Positions 53,387-62,046 of a stretch of 64,000 nt of DNA are shown here, piece after piece. Under the pieces are notes generated by a model. The model saw only the letters and a program-made list of their open reading frames with translations. It did not search any database and was not told the origin of the DNA. The position numbers and the translations under genes were made by a program. Numbering within the stretch: the stretch's first letter is position 1; each line of letters begins with the position of its first letter. The stretch comes from GCA-2725625 sp964574215 (GTDB lineage: Bacteria > Pseudomonadota > Alphaproteobacteria > Rhodospirillales > UBA2165). The DNA lies in contig CAZNLR010000019.1 of assembly GCA_964574215.1 (NCBI GenBank), positions 17,610 to 81,609 on the forward strand, given 5' to 3'.

Positions 53387-54160
53387 ATGCGGGTGTCGCG
53401 CGGTGTTGAATGGGGCGAAATGCAGGGCATGCAAAAAGTGGAAACCGTCGAGCAGATGCCTGACGAGTACCGGGAAACCCTGTTAAAGATCATTTACGCC
53501 CTGGCCTCCACCGAGTTCGCCTCCGTCGAGCAACATCAGCCCTGGATCAATCAGGGGCCCACCGCCGAAGACCGTTTCATTCAAGCTCAGATCGCCGCCG
53601 ATGAGGCACACCAGGGATTTATCGATACAAGGCTGCTGCGGACATTTGGCCCGGAAGCATCGGCGAAGGCGGATGAACTGTTGGAACTCCGCATCGGCGA
53701 ACATCCCATCGACGCTTTCAACGTGCCGTTCGAAAGCTGGGTCGATGTGGTGGGGTTCTGTTTCTGCATGGATTTGGTCGCCTGGTACCATCTGCACGCC
53801 ATGCTCAATTGTTCCTACGCGCCCCTTGCCCGGGAAATGACCAGCATGGTTCACGAGGAAAAGTTTCACGCGTCCTTCGGCGCCCGGCGCGCACGCGATT
53901 TGTCGTTGAAAGAGGAATACCAAAAAGTGGCCAAGGCCGGCCGGGAGGAAATCCAGGCAGCGGTGGACAAATGGTACCCTCATGCTCTGGACACGTTCGG
54001 CAAAACCGGCTCCAAGTTTGCTGACCTTTCGGTCGCCTATGGCATCCGCAAATGGAACAACGAAGATCTGCGGGCCAGGTACAAGGAAGAGATCGACGAA
54101 AAAATTACCGCGATTGGTCTTGAGGTGCCCCCCGAAGATAGAAACCGCAAAATATCGTAA
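53387..54160 (+). CDS. Ferritin-like di-iron protein, PaaA/PaaC-related
   Basis: 257 residues, all-helical. Two helix pairs hold di-iron-type ligands: Glu43 and Asp72-x-x-His75 (DEAH), and Glu116 with Glu158-x-x-His161 (EKFH). The pattern matches phenylacetyl-CoA epoxidase subunits (PaaA/PaaC) and related Phenylacetic acid catabolic proteins. The other Paa subunits are absent, so it is not the classical pathway. ATG 53387 is preferred with GAGGAG 7 bases before. Probably an oxygenase or oxidase of unknown substrate. Confidence 0.8.
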   Translation: MRVSRGVEWGEMQGMQKVETVEQMPDEYRETLLKIIYALASTEFASVEQHQPWINQGPTAEDRFIQAQIAADEAHQGFIDTRLLRTFGPEASAKADELLELRIGEHPIDAFNVPFESWVDVVGFCFCMDLVAWYHLHAMLNCSYAPLAREMTSMVHEEKFHASFGARRARDLSLKEEYQKVAKAGREEIQAAVDKWYPHALDTFGKTGSKFADLSVAYGIRKWNNEDLRARYKEEIDEKITAIGLEVPPEDRNRKIS

Positions 54161-54228
54161 CTTTCCCGATATTGTAACTTTTCATCGGGCCATTATGCTG
54201 TCGGCGCACTAGAAAAAAGGGGGAGGCC

Positions 54229-55098
54229 ATGACGGACGTCTATCGGGGATTTAACCAAGAGGAATTGTGGCGGGAGTACAATATCGAAGCCACGGTGCCG
54301 AGCATTGATCCCTTCCGGGACAAAAACATCGCCCTCACTGAAGAAATGAAAAGGGACTTACCCGTTCACGTTGATTTGGCCTATGGGCCGAACCCCGGTG
54401 AGGCATTGGACATATATCCCGCTCAGAATGGTGCCGGTCTGGCACCGGTATTCGTTTTCATCCATGGCGGCTATTGGCGGTTGGGCAGCAAAAACGGTTC
54501 CGGCTTTATGGCCAAGTGTCTGACGGACAAGGGCGTTGCCGTGGCGCCCATTGATTATGCTCTGGCGCCCGATGTTTCCCTGGACGAAATTGTCCGCCAG
54601 GCGCGGGCCTCGGTGGCCTGGCTTTACCTTCACGGCGAAGACTACGGCATCGACCGGGAGCGCATTTATATCAGCGGATCGTCGGCGGGCGGACATCTGT
54701 CGGCTATGGTCATGGCGCCCGGATGGCAAAGTGAACTGAACGTTCCCGAAAATCTAATTAAAGGGGCGCTGCTGTTCAGCGGTCTCTACGAATTGGAACC
54801 GCTTCGTCATTGTGAACCCAATACTTGGCTCAAGCTCGATAAAGAGTCAGCCCGGCGCAACAGTCCGATCCTGACCTTACCCGATACGGAAATTCCCCTG
54901 GTCATGGCTTACGGTTCAGAGGAAACGGCAGAATTCAAACGCCAGTCAGACGCCTATGCCGACGCCTGGCGGGAAAAGGGATTCGGTTGCTCCGTCTTCG
55001 AGATGTCGGATCTCAACCATTTCAACGTGACAGCAGCGCTGACCGATCCCGACAGCCTTCTTACCGGGCAGGCCATGGCGATTATGGAAATCGCCTGA
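54229..55098 (+). CDS. Alpha/beta hydrolase, kynurenine formamidase/esterase-like
   Basis: 289 residues. The HGGYW oxyanion motif (FIHGGYWRLGSKN) and nucleophile GSSAGG are those of the hormone-sensitive lipase/arylformamidase class, with a C-terminal Asp/His region (VMAYGSEETAE and LNHFN). A good ribosome site (GGGGGAGG) precedes the ATG. It follows the di-iron protein by about 70 bases on the same strand, so they may act in one pathway. Kynurenine formamidase is possible but no other tryptophan catabolism gene is near. Confidence 0.88.
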   Translation: MTDVYRGFNQEELWREYNIEATVPSIDPFRDKNIALTEEMKRDLPVHVDLAYGPNPGEALDIYPAQNGAGLAPVFVFIHGGYWRLGSKNGSGFMAKCLTDKGVAVAPIDYALAPDVSLDEIVRQARASVAWLYLHGEDYGIDRERIYISGSSAGGHLSAMVMAPGWQSELNVPENLIKGALLFSGLYELEPLRHCEPNTWLKLDKESARRNSPILTLPDTEIPLVMAYGSEETAEFKRQSDAYADAWREKGFGCSVFEMSDLNHFNVTAALTDPDSLLTGQAMAIMEIA

Positions 55099-55196
55099 GA
55101 AAATTTACTACAGATTTTGCAGTATATTTGAGACGAGCTCCGATCTAGATTTCCACTCATGCCCCGGTAGGAACAGAAATTGTGGGAGTAGAAACC

Positions 55197-55364
55197 ATGT
55201 GGAAGAATCGAAATTGGCGCGTTTTGAATTGCAAGGTCAATGAATGGCGGCGAAAAAATATCGAGTTCGCCAATTTGCGCGCCGTCGATGACCGCCTCTA
55301 TACCGACATCGGCATCAACCGGGTTGCCGCCCAGTTCGCCTCGGAAAATTACTTCAGGAATTAA
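55197..55364 (+). CDS. DUF1127 small Arg-rich protein
   Basis: About 55 residues. The motif is that of DUF1127 (YjiS-like): NLRAVDDRLYTDIGINR near the C-terminus with Trp/Arg-rich start. Start ATG 55197 has GGGAG (55184-55188) before it; a GTG lies 15 bases upstream. Such proteins bind RNA in some alphaproteobacteria. Convergent with tldD. Confidence 0.82.
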   Translation: MWKNRNWRVLNCKVNEWRRKNIEFANLRAVDDRLYTDIGINRVAAQFASENYFRN

Positions 55365-55367
55365 ACG

Positions 55368-56801
55368 TTAAACCTCGGTGCCGCCGACGGTCAGCTGGTC
55401 CAGCAGCATGGTCGGCTGGCCGACGCCGACAGGAACTCCTTGGCCGTCCTTGCCGCAGGTGCCGACACCGGGATCGAGGGCCATGTCGTTGCCGATCATG
55501 GAAACCGTTTTCAGGGCGTCGGGACCGCTGCCGATCAGCGTTGCGCCCTTGACCGAAGGTCCTACCTTGCCGTCTTCGATCTGGTAGGCTTCGGTGCAGG
55601 TAAAGACGAATTTTCCGGAAGTGATATCCACTTGGCCGCCTCCGAAATTGACGGCGTAGAGGCCTTTTTTCACTGATTTGATAATTTCCTCTGGTTCGTG
55701 ATCACCGTTTTCCATGATCGTATTGGTCATGCGCGGGATCGGCGTATGGGCATAGCTTTGCCGCCGGCCGTTACCGGTGGAGGGCACGCCCATCAAGCGG
55801 GAATTCAACCGGTCCTGAAGATAGCCGGTGAGGATACCGTCTTCGATCAGCACCGTGCGTTGGGTCGGCGTTCCCTCGTCGTCGATGGTGATGGAGCCGC
55901 GCCGGTTGTCGATGGTGCCGTCGTCCACCACGGTAACCCCGGGGGCCGCCACCCGCTCGCCCATCAGCTCGGCGAATGCCGACGTCTTCTTGCGGTTGAA
56001 GTCCCCTTCCAATCCGTGGCCAATGGCCTCGTGCAGCAGGATGGCGGGCCAGCCGGGACCCAATACCACGGGCATTTCACCGGCCGGCGTGGCGATGCTT
56101 GCCAAATTAACCAGCGCTTGGCGCAAAGCTTCGTCGACGGCCGCCTGCCAGGTGCCGGTCTGCAGGTAGGTCTCGTAGGTTTCCCGACCGCCGGTGCCGT
56201 AACTGCCGGATTCCATACGGTCGCCGTCGCCCACCACACAGGATACGTTCAAGCGCACCAGGGGCCTGATATCGGCCGCCCGGCTGCCGTCGGCGCGGAT
56301 GATCTGCACCGCCTGCCATTCGCCGGAAAGGGACGCCGAAACCTGTTTTATGCGGTCGTCCTTACTACGGGCGTAGGCGTCGATATCCGACAGCAATTTC
56401 ACCTTGGCCTCGAATGGCGCCAGATTGAGCGGATTATCATCAATGTAGAGGTGGCGGTTGGTCTTGCCCGGGGCTTCGGCCATGGTGCCGCCGTGTCCAG
56501 CGTGTACGGCCTTCACCGTGTCGCTGGCCCGTTTGAGCGCTTCCTCGCTCAATTCGGACGCATGGGAATAACCGGCGGTCTCGCCCGCTATGGCACGCAA
56601 TCCGAAACCCTGAGCCGTGTCGAAGCTGGCATTTTTGAGCTGACCGTCATCGAATACAAAGCTTTCCGATTGGCCGTATTCGAGAAACAATTCCCCGTCA
56701 TCGGCGCCGTTCAAGGCGTCCTCGACAATGGATTGAGTTTTCTCTTTGTCGAGTCCCGCACGGGTGAAAAAAATGTCGTCGGTGGCGGCGATATCGGTCA
56801 T
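55368..56801 (-). CDS. tldD: Metalloprotease TldD
   Basis: 477 residues, close to E. coli TldD (481). The zinc motif HExxxH is present in LLHEAIGHGLEGD, and the C-terminal Cys region GVGTCGKDGQGVPVGVGQPT is typical. It forms a heterodimer with TldE/PmbA (gene at 39668-41011), degrading or processing peptides. In this chromosome the two genes are about 15 kb apart. Divergent from the metZ leader. Confidence 0.96.
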   Translation of the reverse strand: MTDIAATDDIFFTRAGLDKEKTQSIVEDALNGADDGELFLEYGQSESFVFDDGQLKNASFDTAQGFGLRAIAGETAGYSHASELSEEALKRASDTVKAVHAGHGGTMAEAPGKTNRHLYIDDNPLNLAPFEAKVKLLSDIDAYARSKDDRIKQVSASLSGEWQAVQIIRADGSRAADIRPLVRLNVSCVVGDGDRMESGSYGTGGRETYETYLQTGTWQAAVDEALRQALVNLASIATPAGEMPVVLGPGWPAILLHEAIGHGLEGDFNRKKTSAFAELMGERVAAPGVTVVDDGTIDNRRGSITIDDEGTPTQRTVLIEDGILTGYLQDRLNSRLMGVPSTGNGRRQSYAHTPIPRMTNTIMENGDHEPEEIIKSVKKGLYAVNFGGGQVDITSGKFVFTCTEAYQIEDGKVGPSVKGATLIGSGPDALKTVSMIGNDMALDPGVGTCGKDGQGVPVGVGQPTMLLDQLTVGGTEV

Positions 56802-56915
56802 GGGTAGTTCCCTTTCGAAGATTGCTTCTTAACTGCCAGACGCCGCGCGCAGATGCAAGAGCGTCCGCCGGTTGGGGGATCACCGGAAAATTAAGGGGCG
56901 TAAATATAATACACC

Positions 56916-56943
56916 TTGACGCTGTGTGATTGGAGAGTATTCT
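56916..56943 (+). promoter_or_regulatory. Promoter upstream of SAM-II riboswitch
   Basis: TTGACG (56916-56921), 16-base spacer, TATTCT (56938-56943). It would start the transcript near 56950, at the 5' edge of the riboswitch. Confidence 0.55.
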
Positions 56944-56952
56944 ACGTCACAT

Positions 56953-57010
56953 CGTGGTGATTTGAACGACCGGCTTGCGGCCACGTTAAACAAACAGAGC
57001 TAAAAGGTCG
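56953..57010 (+). ncRNA. SAM-II riboswitch upstream of metZ
   Basis: The conserved SAM-II features occur in order: P1 CGTGG (56953-56957) pairing with CCACG (56981-56985), the TGATTTG segment, CCGGCTTGC, GTTAAA and GCTAAAA before the 3' end. CGACC (56967-56971) can pair with GGTCG (57006-57010) as the pseudoknot. SAM-II occurs mainly in Alphaproteobacteria upstream of met genes, as here. Confidence 0.9.
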
Positions 57011-57022
57011 GCGCGTTAGAAG

Positions 57023-57051
57023 CCCCGACCAGAAATGGCCGGGGATTTTTT
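57023..57051 (+). terminator. Intrinsic terminator of the SAM-II leader
   Basis: Stem CCCCGACC (57023-57030) and GGCCGGGG (57037-57044), one A-C mismatch, loop AGAAAT, then a run of six T (57046-57051). GGTCGG of the riboswitch (57006-57011) can alternatively pair with CCGACC (57025-57030), giving an antiterminator. Confidence 0.75.
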
Positions 57052-57104
57052 ATGGAGAAAATCTCCGGTCGCCGATGAAGTTTATGGTTTAGGAGTACCC
57101 AAAA

Positions 57105-58298
57105 ATGGCTGACGACAGCGCACAGAAAAACTGGCGACCCGCCACCCAGCTGGTGAGGGGCGGCACCAATCGATCGAATTTCGCCGAGACCAACGAAGGC
57201 GTCTTTATGACGTCCGGCTATATCTACGAAACTGCCGAACAGGCCCAGCGCGCATTCAAGGGAGAAGAGGAGCGGTTTATCTATTCCCGCTTTTCCAACC
57301 CGACCGTGAACATGTTTCAGGATCGCATGAGCTTGCTTGAAGGCGCGACCAACTGCTGGGCGACGGCGACGGGCATGGCGGCGGTGTTTGCCTCCCTGGC
57401 GGCGACGGTCAATGCCGGGGACCGGCTGGTGGCGTCCAAGGCCCTGTTCGGGTCCTGCGACTATGTCTGCCGGGAACTGCTGCCCACGTTCGGCATCGAG
57501 ACGACGATGGTGGAAGGGACCGATCTGGACCAATGGAGGGACGCGCTCAGTGAGCCGACGGTGGCGGTGTTTATGGAAACGCCCTCCAATCCGCAGATGG
57601 ACGTCATCGATCTGCCGGCGGTGGCGGAACTTTCCCACAAGGCGGGTGCGCGGGTGGTTGTCGACAATGTCTTCGCCACGCCGATCCTGCAAAAACCGCT
57701 GGAGCTGGGCGCTGATGTGGTGGTCTATTCGGCGACCAAACATATTGATGGCCAAGGACGGGCCATGGGCGGCGCCATCCTGACCAACGACGAGGAATGG
57801 GCCGAAGGCGACCTCAAGCAGTTCCTGCGCCATACCGGACCTTCTTTAAGTCCCTTTAACGCCTGGGTGCATTTGAAAGGGCTCGAGACGTTGGAGCTTC
57901 GGGTGCGCCAGCACTGTAAGAGCGCCCACGACGTAGCCAACTTCATGGAAGGCCGCAAAGGGGTAAAGCGGACAATCTATCCGGGACTCGAAAGCCATCC
58001 CCAATACGAACTTTCCAAGCGACAAATGGAAGATGCCGGCACCGTGGTGTGCTTCGAGTTGGACGGCGATATGGCCGCGACATTCAAATTCCTCAACGCC
58101 TTGGAATTGATCGACATTTCCAATAATCTGGGCGACGCCAAAAGTCTGGTGACCCATCCGGCCACCACCACCCACCAGCGTTTGACACCGGAAGCCAGGC
58201 TGGATGTGGGCATCACCGACAACCTGGTTCGTCTTTCCGTTGGGCTGGAGGACGTGGAGGACATCAAGGAAGATCTCGCCCGGGCGCTGGGAGAGTAA
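57105..58298 (+). CDS. metZ: O-succinylhomoserine sulfhydrylase
   Basis: 397 residues, PLP-dependent Cys/Met metabolism enzyme. The PLP lysine is Lys212 in YSATKHIDGQGR; family segments FIYSRFSNPTVNMFQDRM and GLETLELRV are clear. It makes homocysteine directly from O-succinylhomoserine and sulfide. Ribosome site AGGAG lies 10 bases before ATG 57105. SAM-II control upstream fits a methionine synthesis enzyme. MetZ and MetB are close relatives, so MetZ is the likelier but not certain choice. Confidence 0.93.
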   Translation: MADDSAQKNWRPATQLVRGGTNRSNFAETNEGVFMTSGYIYETAEQAQRAFKGEEERFIYSRFSNPTVNMFQDRMSLLEGATNCWATATGMAAVFASLAATVNAGDRLVASKALFGSCDYVCRELLPTFGIETTMVEGTDLDQWRDALSEPTVAVFMETPSNPQMDVIDLPAVAELSHKAGARVVVDNVFATPILQKPLELGADVVVYSATKHIDGQGRAMGGAILTNDEEWAEGDLKQFLRHTGPSLSPFNAWVHLKGLETLELRVRQHCKSAHDVANFMEGRKGVKRTIYPGLESHPQYELSKRQMEDAGTVVCFELDGDMAATFKFLNALELIDISNNLGDAKSLVTHPATTTHQRLTPEARLDVGITDNLVRLSVGLEDVEDIKEDLARALGE

Positions 58299-58305
58299 TT
58301 ATCAC

Positions 58306-58917
58306 ATGCCAATTGAAAAACTGATCGAAGGTTTCAAATCCTTCCGGGAGACTTATTACGATAAGCAGCCGGAAGTCTACCGGGCGCTGGTAACCAAGGG
58401 ACAGAGGCCCGATGTCATGGTCATCGCCTGCTCCGATAGCAGGGTGAATCCATCGATCCTCACCAGGGCGGAACCGGGGGAAATTTTCATCGTCCGAAAT
58501 GTGGCGAACCTGGTGCCGCCCTACGAGCCCGACAGCCATTATCACGGCACCAGCGCCGCCATCGAATTCGCTGTTCGGGACTTGAAGGTCAGGCATATTG
58601 TTGTCCTGGGGCACTCCCATTGCGGTGGTATCCAGCGCCTGTGCCGGAAAAATCCCGTTAATGAACACAGGGAATTTATCGACAGTTGGGTTTCCATCGT
58701 CGATACCGCCAGGGCGGCTAACGAAGATCAAGAAGCCGGTATGCGGAATATGGAGAAGAAAGCCATTGAGGTTTCTCTCAACAACCTGATGACCTTTCCG
58801 TGGGTCGAACAGCTCGTAAATGATCGTAAGCTCGAATTACACGGTTGGTGGTTCGATTTGGAAGTAGGCGAACTGCTGGCAAGTGACGGCGCAAATAATT
58901 GGAAAAAGTTAACCTAA
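58306..58917 (+). CDS. Beta-carbonic anhydrase
   Basis: 203 residues, beta class. Zinc ligands and active residues: Cys42 and Asp44 in ACSDSR, His103 and Cys106 in GHSHCGG. The protein interconverts CO2 and bicarbonate in the cytoplasm. ATG 58306 follows the metZ stop by a few bases, with GGGAGAG upstream. Operon with metZ likely. A longer frame inside metZ is rejected. Confidence 0.95.
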   Translation: MPIEKLIEGFKSFRETYYDKQPEVYRALVTKGQRPDVMVIACSDSRVNPSILTRAEPGEIFIVRNVANLVPPYEPDSHYHGTSAAIEFAVRDLKVRHIVVLGHSHCGGIQRLCRKNPVNEHREFIDSWVSIVDTARAANEDQEAGMRNMEKKAIEVSLNNLMTFPWVEQLVNDRKLELHGWWFDLEVGELLASDGANNWKKLT

Positions 58918-59020
58918 AATCTGTCTCCGTGTGGATTTCCCCCTATTGAAATTCTGAAAAACAACTTTATTTCCTAGATGTAAATAACGCCAATTCAAAT
59001 CGGCAATTTTCCTTCAAGCC

Positions 59021-59803
59021 ATGTTTTTTCGGATGACTGTATTGGGACAATTGGCAAACTTGCAGCGGCTGTTGCCTGCCGTACTTGTGTTGATCTGGGG
59101 AACGCCGGTTTATTCGAGCGATGCCTCCACTGATCGCGTCAATATTGGCGTGATTGGCCTCGCACCCTATGCCTTTGTCGCAGCAGACGGAGAGGTGAAA
59201 GGATACGGCGTGGATGTTACCAGCAAGATCAGGGAGGAAGTTAAACTTCCAGGCCAAGATTCTGTTTTACCGCTTAAACGTCTTCATAGGGAATTGCTGA
59301 ACGATACAGTCGATTGCACGATATTGGCGCGGGTGACCATTAGCGAACGCCGCTACGAAATGCTGACTCCAATCGGTAAAGAGATAGAGTCCGTCGTCAT
59401 CCCGCGCGCTGGGATAAGAATTGGTTCCTACAGTGACTTGAAAGAATTGGCGATCGCGGTGCCGCGGGGAGTGAGACTCAATGACCAATTTGATGCAGAC
59501 GATTCTTTAAATAAGTTTATATCGAACGGTTACCGGCAAAGCGCCCTGCTGTTACAACGCCGCAGAGTCGACGCCATTTATGGTGTTCTGGACAGTTATC
59601 TCTTCAATATGCGCAATATTGGTATGAAGCGCCGGGAAATTGGTAAACCGTACATTTTTAACAAAGCGCCATTATGGCTCATGTGCCGAAAGAATTATCG
59701 TAACGAGAAAGTCAAAAAACGCCTGATCGAAGCAACGGATAAAATTAGAGATCAAGGAATATTTAAGGAAATTATCGCCGGGTACCTGGGAGAACGAGAA
59801 TAG
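59021..59803 (+). CDS. Transporter substrate-binding domain protein (family 3)
   Basis: 260 residues with a signal peptide (PAVLVLIWGTPVYSSDA). The domain is the periplasmic amino-acid-type (PBP2, SBP_bac_3) fold: GVIGLAPYAFVAADGEVKGYGVDV, DCTILARVTISERRYEML and LLLQRRRVDAIYGVLDS. No permease or ATPase is adjacent, so it may act alone or as a sensor partner. The ligand is unknown. Confidence 0.87.
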   Translation: MFFRMTVLGQLANLQRLLPAVLVLIWGTPVYSSDASTDRVNIGVIGLAPYAFVAADGEVKGYGVDVTSKIREEVKLPGQDSVLPLKRLHRELLNDTVDCTILARVTISERRYEMLTPIGKEIESVVIPRAGIRIGSYSDLKELAIAVPRGVRLNDQFDADDSLNKFISNGYRQSALLLQRRRVDAIYGVLDSYLFNMRNIGMKRREIGKPYIFNKAPLWLMCRKNYRNEKVKKRLIEATDKIRDQGIFKEIIAGYLGERE

Positions 59804-59842
59804 CTGGATTGATTCTAGGCTGTGCAAACGGATTTGACCGCT

Positions 59843-60283
59843 TTACCCCTGACGCCAAGGTAGCCCGCGGACTTTCCAACCGCCGACGGAGCCCCGATGA
59901 TCCGGCGGGTCCTTGTCGCCTTCAAATCCTTCCGTGACATTATAGGCTTTGGTAAATCCTGCTTCAGTCAGGGCCTTTGACGATGATATGGAACGGACGC
60001 CGGACCGGCAAATGGACAGCACCGGCGCGTCCTTGTTGGGAGAAACGGCTTCCACTCCGGCAACGAAGCCGGGATTTACATCCATGGACGGAAAGACTTT
60101 CCAGGCAATGAATTGGGTTTCCTTGCCGATGGCGGACAAATCGGTGATGCCCACATAGGACCATTCGGCGTCGGTTCGCACATCCACCAGCACCGCATCC
60201 TTATCGTTCTCCAGCATGTCCCAGGCTTCCTGGGGCGTAATATCGCCCGCATATCCGTCCGCCCCCGCATTTCCGTCCGCCAA
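59843..60283 (-). CDS. Rhodanese-like domain protein
   Basis: 146 residues. The rhodanese fold shows TPQEAWDMLENDKDAVLVDVRTDAEW and the active Cys92 in ICRSGVRS. It can act in sulfur transfer or as a thiosulfate sulfurtransferase; the adjacent sequence does not show which. A six-residue loop after Cys fits single-domain rhodaneses. Divergent from the glycosyltransferase. Confidence 0.93.
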   Translation of the reverse strand: MADGNAGADGYAGDITPQEAWDMLENDKDAVLVDVRTDAEWSYVGITDLSAIGKETQFIAWKVFPSMDVNPGFVAGVEAVSPNKDAPVLSICRSGVRSISSSKALTEAGFTKAYNVTEGFEGDKDPPDHRGSVGGWKVRGLPWRQG

Positions 60284-60499
60284 TGTACGTCTCCTAAATA
60301 TTCATATGCCGATGAATTTTAACGTTAGGGCAACTTTATACTGACTAATTTAGAGGCGATCCATGGCAATTCACGGTCATTTGTCTGTTTTGGCGTAAAT
60401 TGATTTTGGCATGGTGAATGGGAAAGATGCTTTTCTCCGGTTGGCCAGTTGTGTAATAACCGGCCCCATCGATCGGATTTAATCAATTTGGCGACCCTT

Positions 60500-61267
60500 A
60501 TGGCGCATACGGATACGGAAACGGCGGGCCCCGACCTCTCGGTCGTCGTGCCCGTGCACAACGAGCAGGACAATATCCGTCCCCTGGTGGCGGAAATCGC
60601 CCGCGCGCTGGACGGAGTCGTTGCTTGTGAAATCATATATGTGGATGACGGCAGCACCGACGGATCCCTTGATATACTCAAAGAACTGGCCAGTGAAGCG
60701 GATAACTTTCGTCCGCTGCGTCATGTAAAATGCTGCGGGCAAAGCGCCGCCATTCATACCGGCGTAAACGCTGCGGCCGGACGATTAATCACCACCCTGG
60801 ACGGGGATGGTCAGAACGACCCCGCCGATATTCCTTCGTTACTGACCGTTTATAAGGAGCAGTCGGGCGAAGACGGCAAACTAATGGTGGCGGGCTGGCG
60901 GGCCACGCGGCGGGACAGCGGTGTTAAACGACTTTCCTCCAGGATCGCCAACGGCGTTCGATCCAGCCTGCTGGGCGACGCGACGCCGGACACCGGATGC
61001 GGGCTTAAGATTTTCCGGCGGCAGGATTTCCTGGCGTTTCCCGCGTTCAGTCACATGCACCGGTTCTTGCCGGCGCTGATGCTGCGGAGCGGCGGCCGGG
61101 TGGTGTCGGTGAAAGTCTCCCATCGTCCCCGTGAGCGGGGAAGCTCCAAATACGGCACCTGGGACCGCCTCTGGGTGGGTATCAGCGATATTCGGGGGGT
61201 CATGTGGCTCACGCGGCGGCGTTTCAATCCCGAGGTCAAAGAGATTACCGGGGACAAAGAATTCTAA
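60500..61267 (+). CDS. Glycosyltransferase family 2 protein
   Basis: About 255 residues from ATG 60500. GT-A fold with SVVVPVHNEQDNIRPLV, IIYVDDGSTDGS, the metal-binding DGDGQNDPADIP and a conserved GCGLKIFRR. It resembles dolichol-phosphate mannosyltransferase-like enzymes acting on polyprenyl phosphate, but the sugar is unknown. No C-terminal membrane anchor. It is overlapped by one base with the TVP38-like gene downstream. Confidence 0.9.
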   Translation: MAHTDTETAGPDLSVVVPVHNEQDNIRPLVAEIARALDGVVACEIIYVDDGSTDGSLDILKELASEADNFRPLRHVKCCGQSAAIHTGVNAAAGRLITTLDGDGQNDPADIPSLLTVYKEQSGEDGKLMVAGWRATRRDSGVKRLSSRIANGVRSSLLGDATPDTGCGLKIFRRQDFLAFPAFSHMHRFLPALMLRSGGRVVSVKVSHRPRERGSSKYGTWDRLWVGISDIRGVMWLTRRRFNPEVKEITGDKEF

Positions 61268-61947
61268 TGACGCCGAAGGCTATATTCCGCGGGCTTCTAA
61301 TGATCGCCGTTCTCGTCGTGCTGGGTTTCCTGCTGCGGGAATGGGGTATCGGCGGCGTGTTCGACAAGGCCTGGGTCGACACCCATATCCGCGGCAACGG
61401 ATCAATCGGTGAACTGCTTTTCCTCGGCGCGGCGGCTCTACTCGCGACGGTGGGATTTCCCCGGCAGGTAATATCCTTTCTCGGCGGCTACGCCTTCGGT
61501 CTGAATTTCGGGGTGTTGTTGGGATTGGCGGCGACGTCCATCGGCTGCATTATCGCCTTTTCCTTTTCCCGCTTTGTGGCCCGGGACTTCGTTTCGAGTA
61601 AATTTCCCGGCCGAATTCAACGGGTCGACAAATTTCTCGAACACAACACGTTTGCCATGACCCTTTTGATCCGATTGCTGCCGGTGGGCAGCAACGTGGC
61701 CACCAACTTGATCGCCGGCGTGTCCAGCGCCGGCGGTATCGCTTTCGTCGGCGGCTCAACCATCGGCTATATCCCCCAGACCGTGGTATTTGCTCTCCTC
61801 GGCAGCGGTATTAATCTCGATCCCGAACTCCGCATCAGCCTTAGTGTCGCGTTATTTTTTGTCTCGGCGGCTCTTGGCGTTTTTCTCTATCGCCGCTATA
61901 AGCGCGGTAAGGGCCTCAATGGAGGTTTGGGCGAGGGGTTGGGTTGA
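61267..61947 (+). CDS. TVP38/TMEM64 (VTT/DedA-like) membrane protein
   Basis: 226 residues with five or six membrane helices. Family segments GFPRQVISFLGGYAFGLNFGVLLGL and FSRFVARDFVSSKF are clear, as is the re-entrant GSNVATNLIAGVSSAGGIAFVGGSTIGYIP. VTT/SNARE-associated proteins act in lipid scrambling or transport; no exact role is known in bacteria. The ATG overlaps the glycosyltransferase stop (TAATG), so the two genes are coupled. Confidence 0.92.
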   Translation: MTPKAIFRGLLMIAVLVVLGFLLREWGIGGVFDKAWVDTHIRGNGSIGELLFLGAAALLATVGFPRQVISFLGGYAFGLNFGVLLGLAATSIGCIIAFSFSRFVARDFVSSKFPGRIQRVDKFLEHNTFAMTLLIRLLPVGSNVATNLIAGVSSAGGIAFVGGSTIGYIPQTVVFALLGSGINLDPELRISLSVALFFVSAALGVFLYRRYKRGKGLNGGLGEGLG

Positions 61948-62046
61948 CCGGAGCGGACAAGGATGTGACCTAGATCACTGCAATATATTAAGAAATCAAA
62001 TATTTAATGACATTCTACGAGACCAATTCACCAGGTTATTACTCAA

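Noticed and set aside
55698..56807. 369-codon plus-strand frame antisense to tldD
   Set aside because: Composition typical of an antisense shadow, and tldD is unmistakable.
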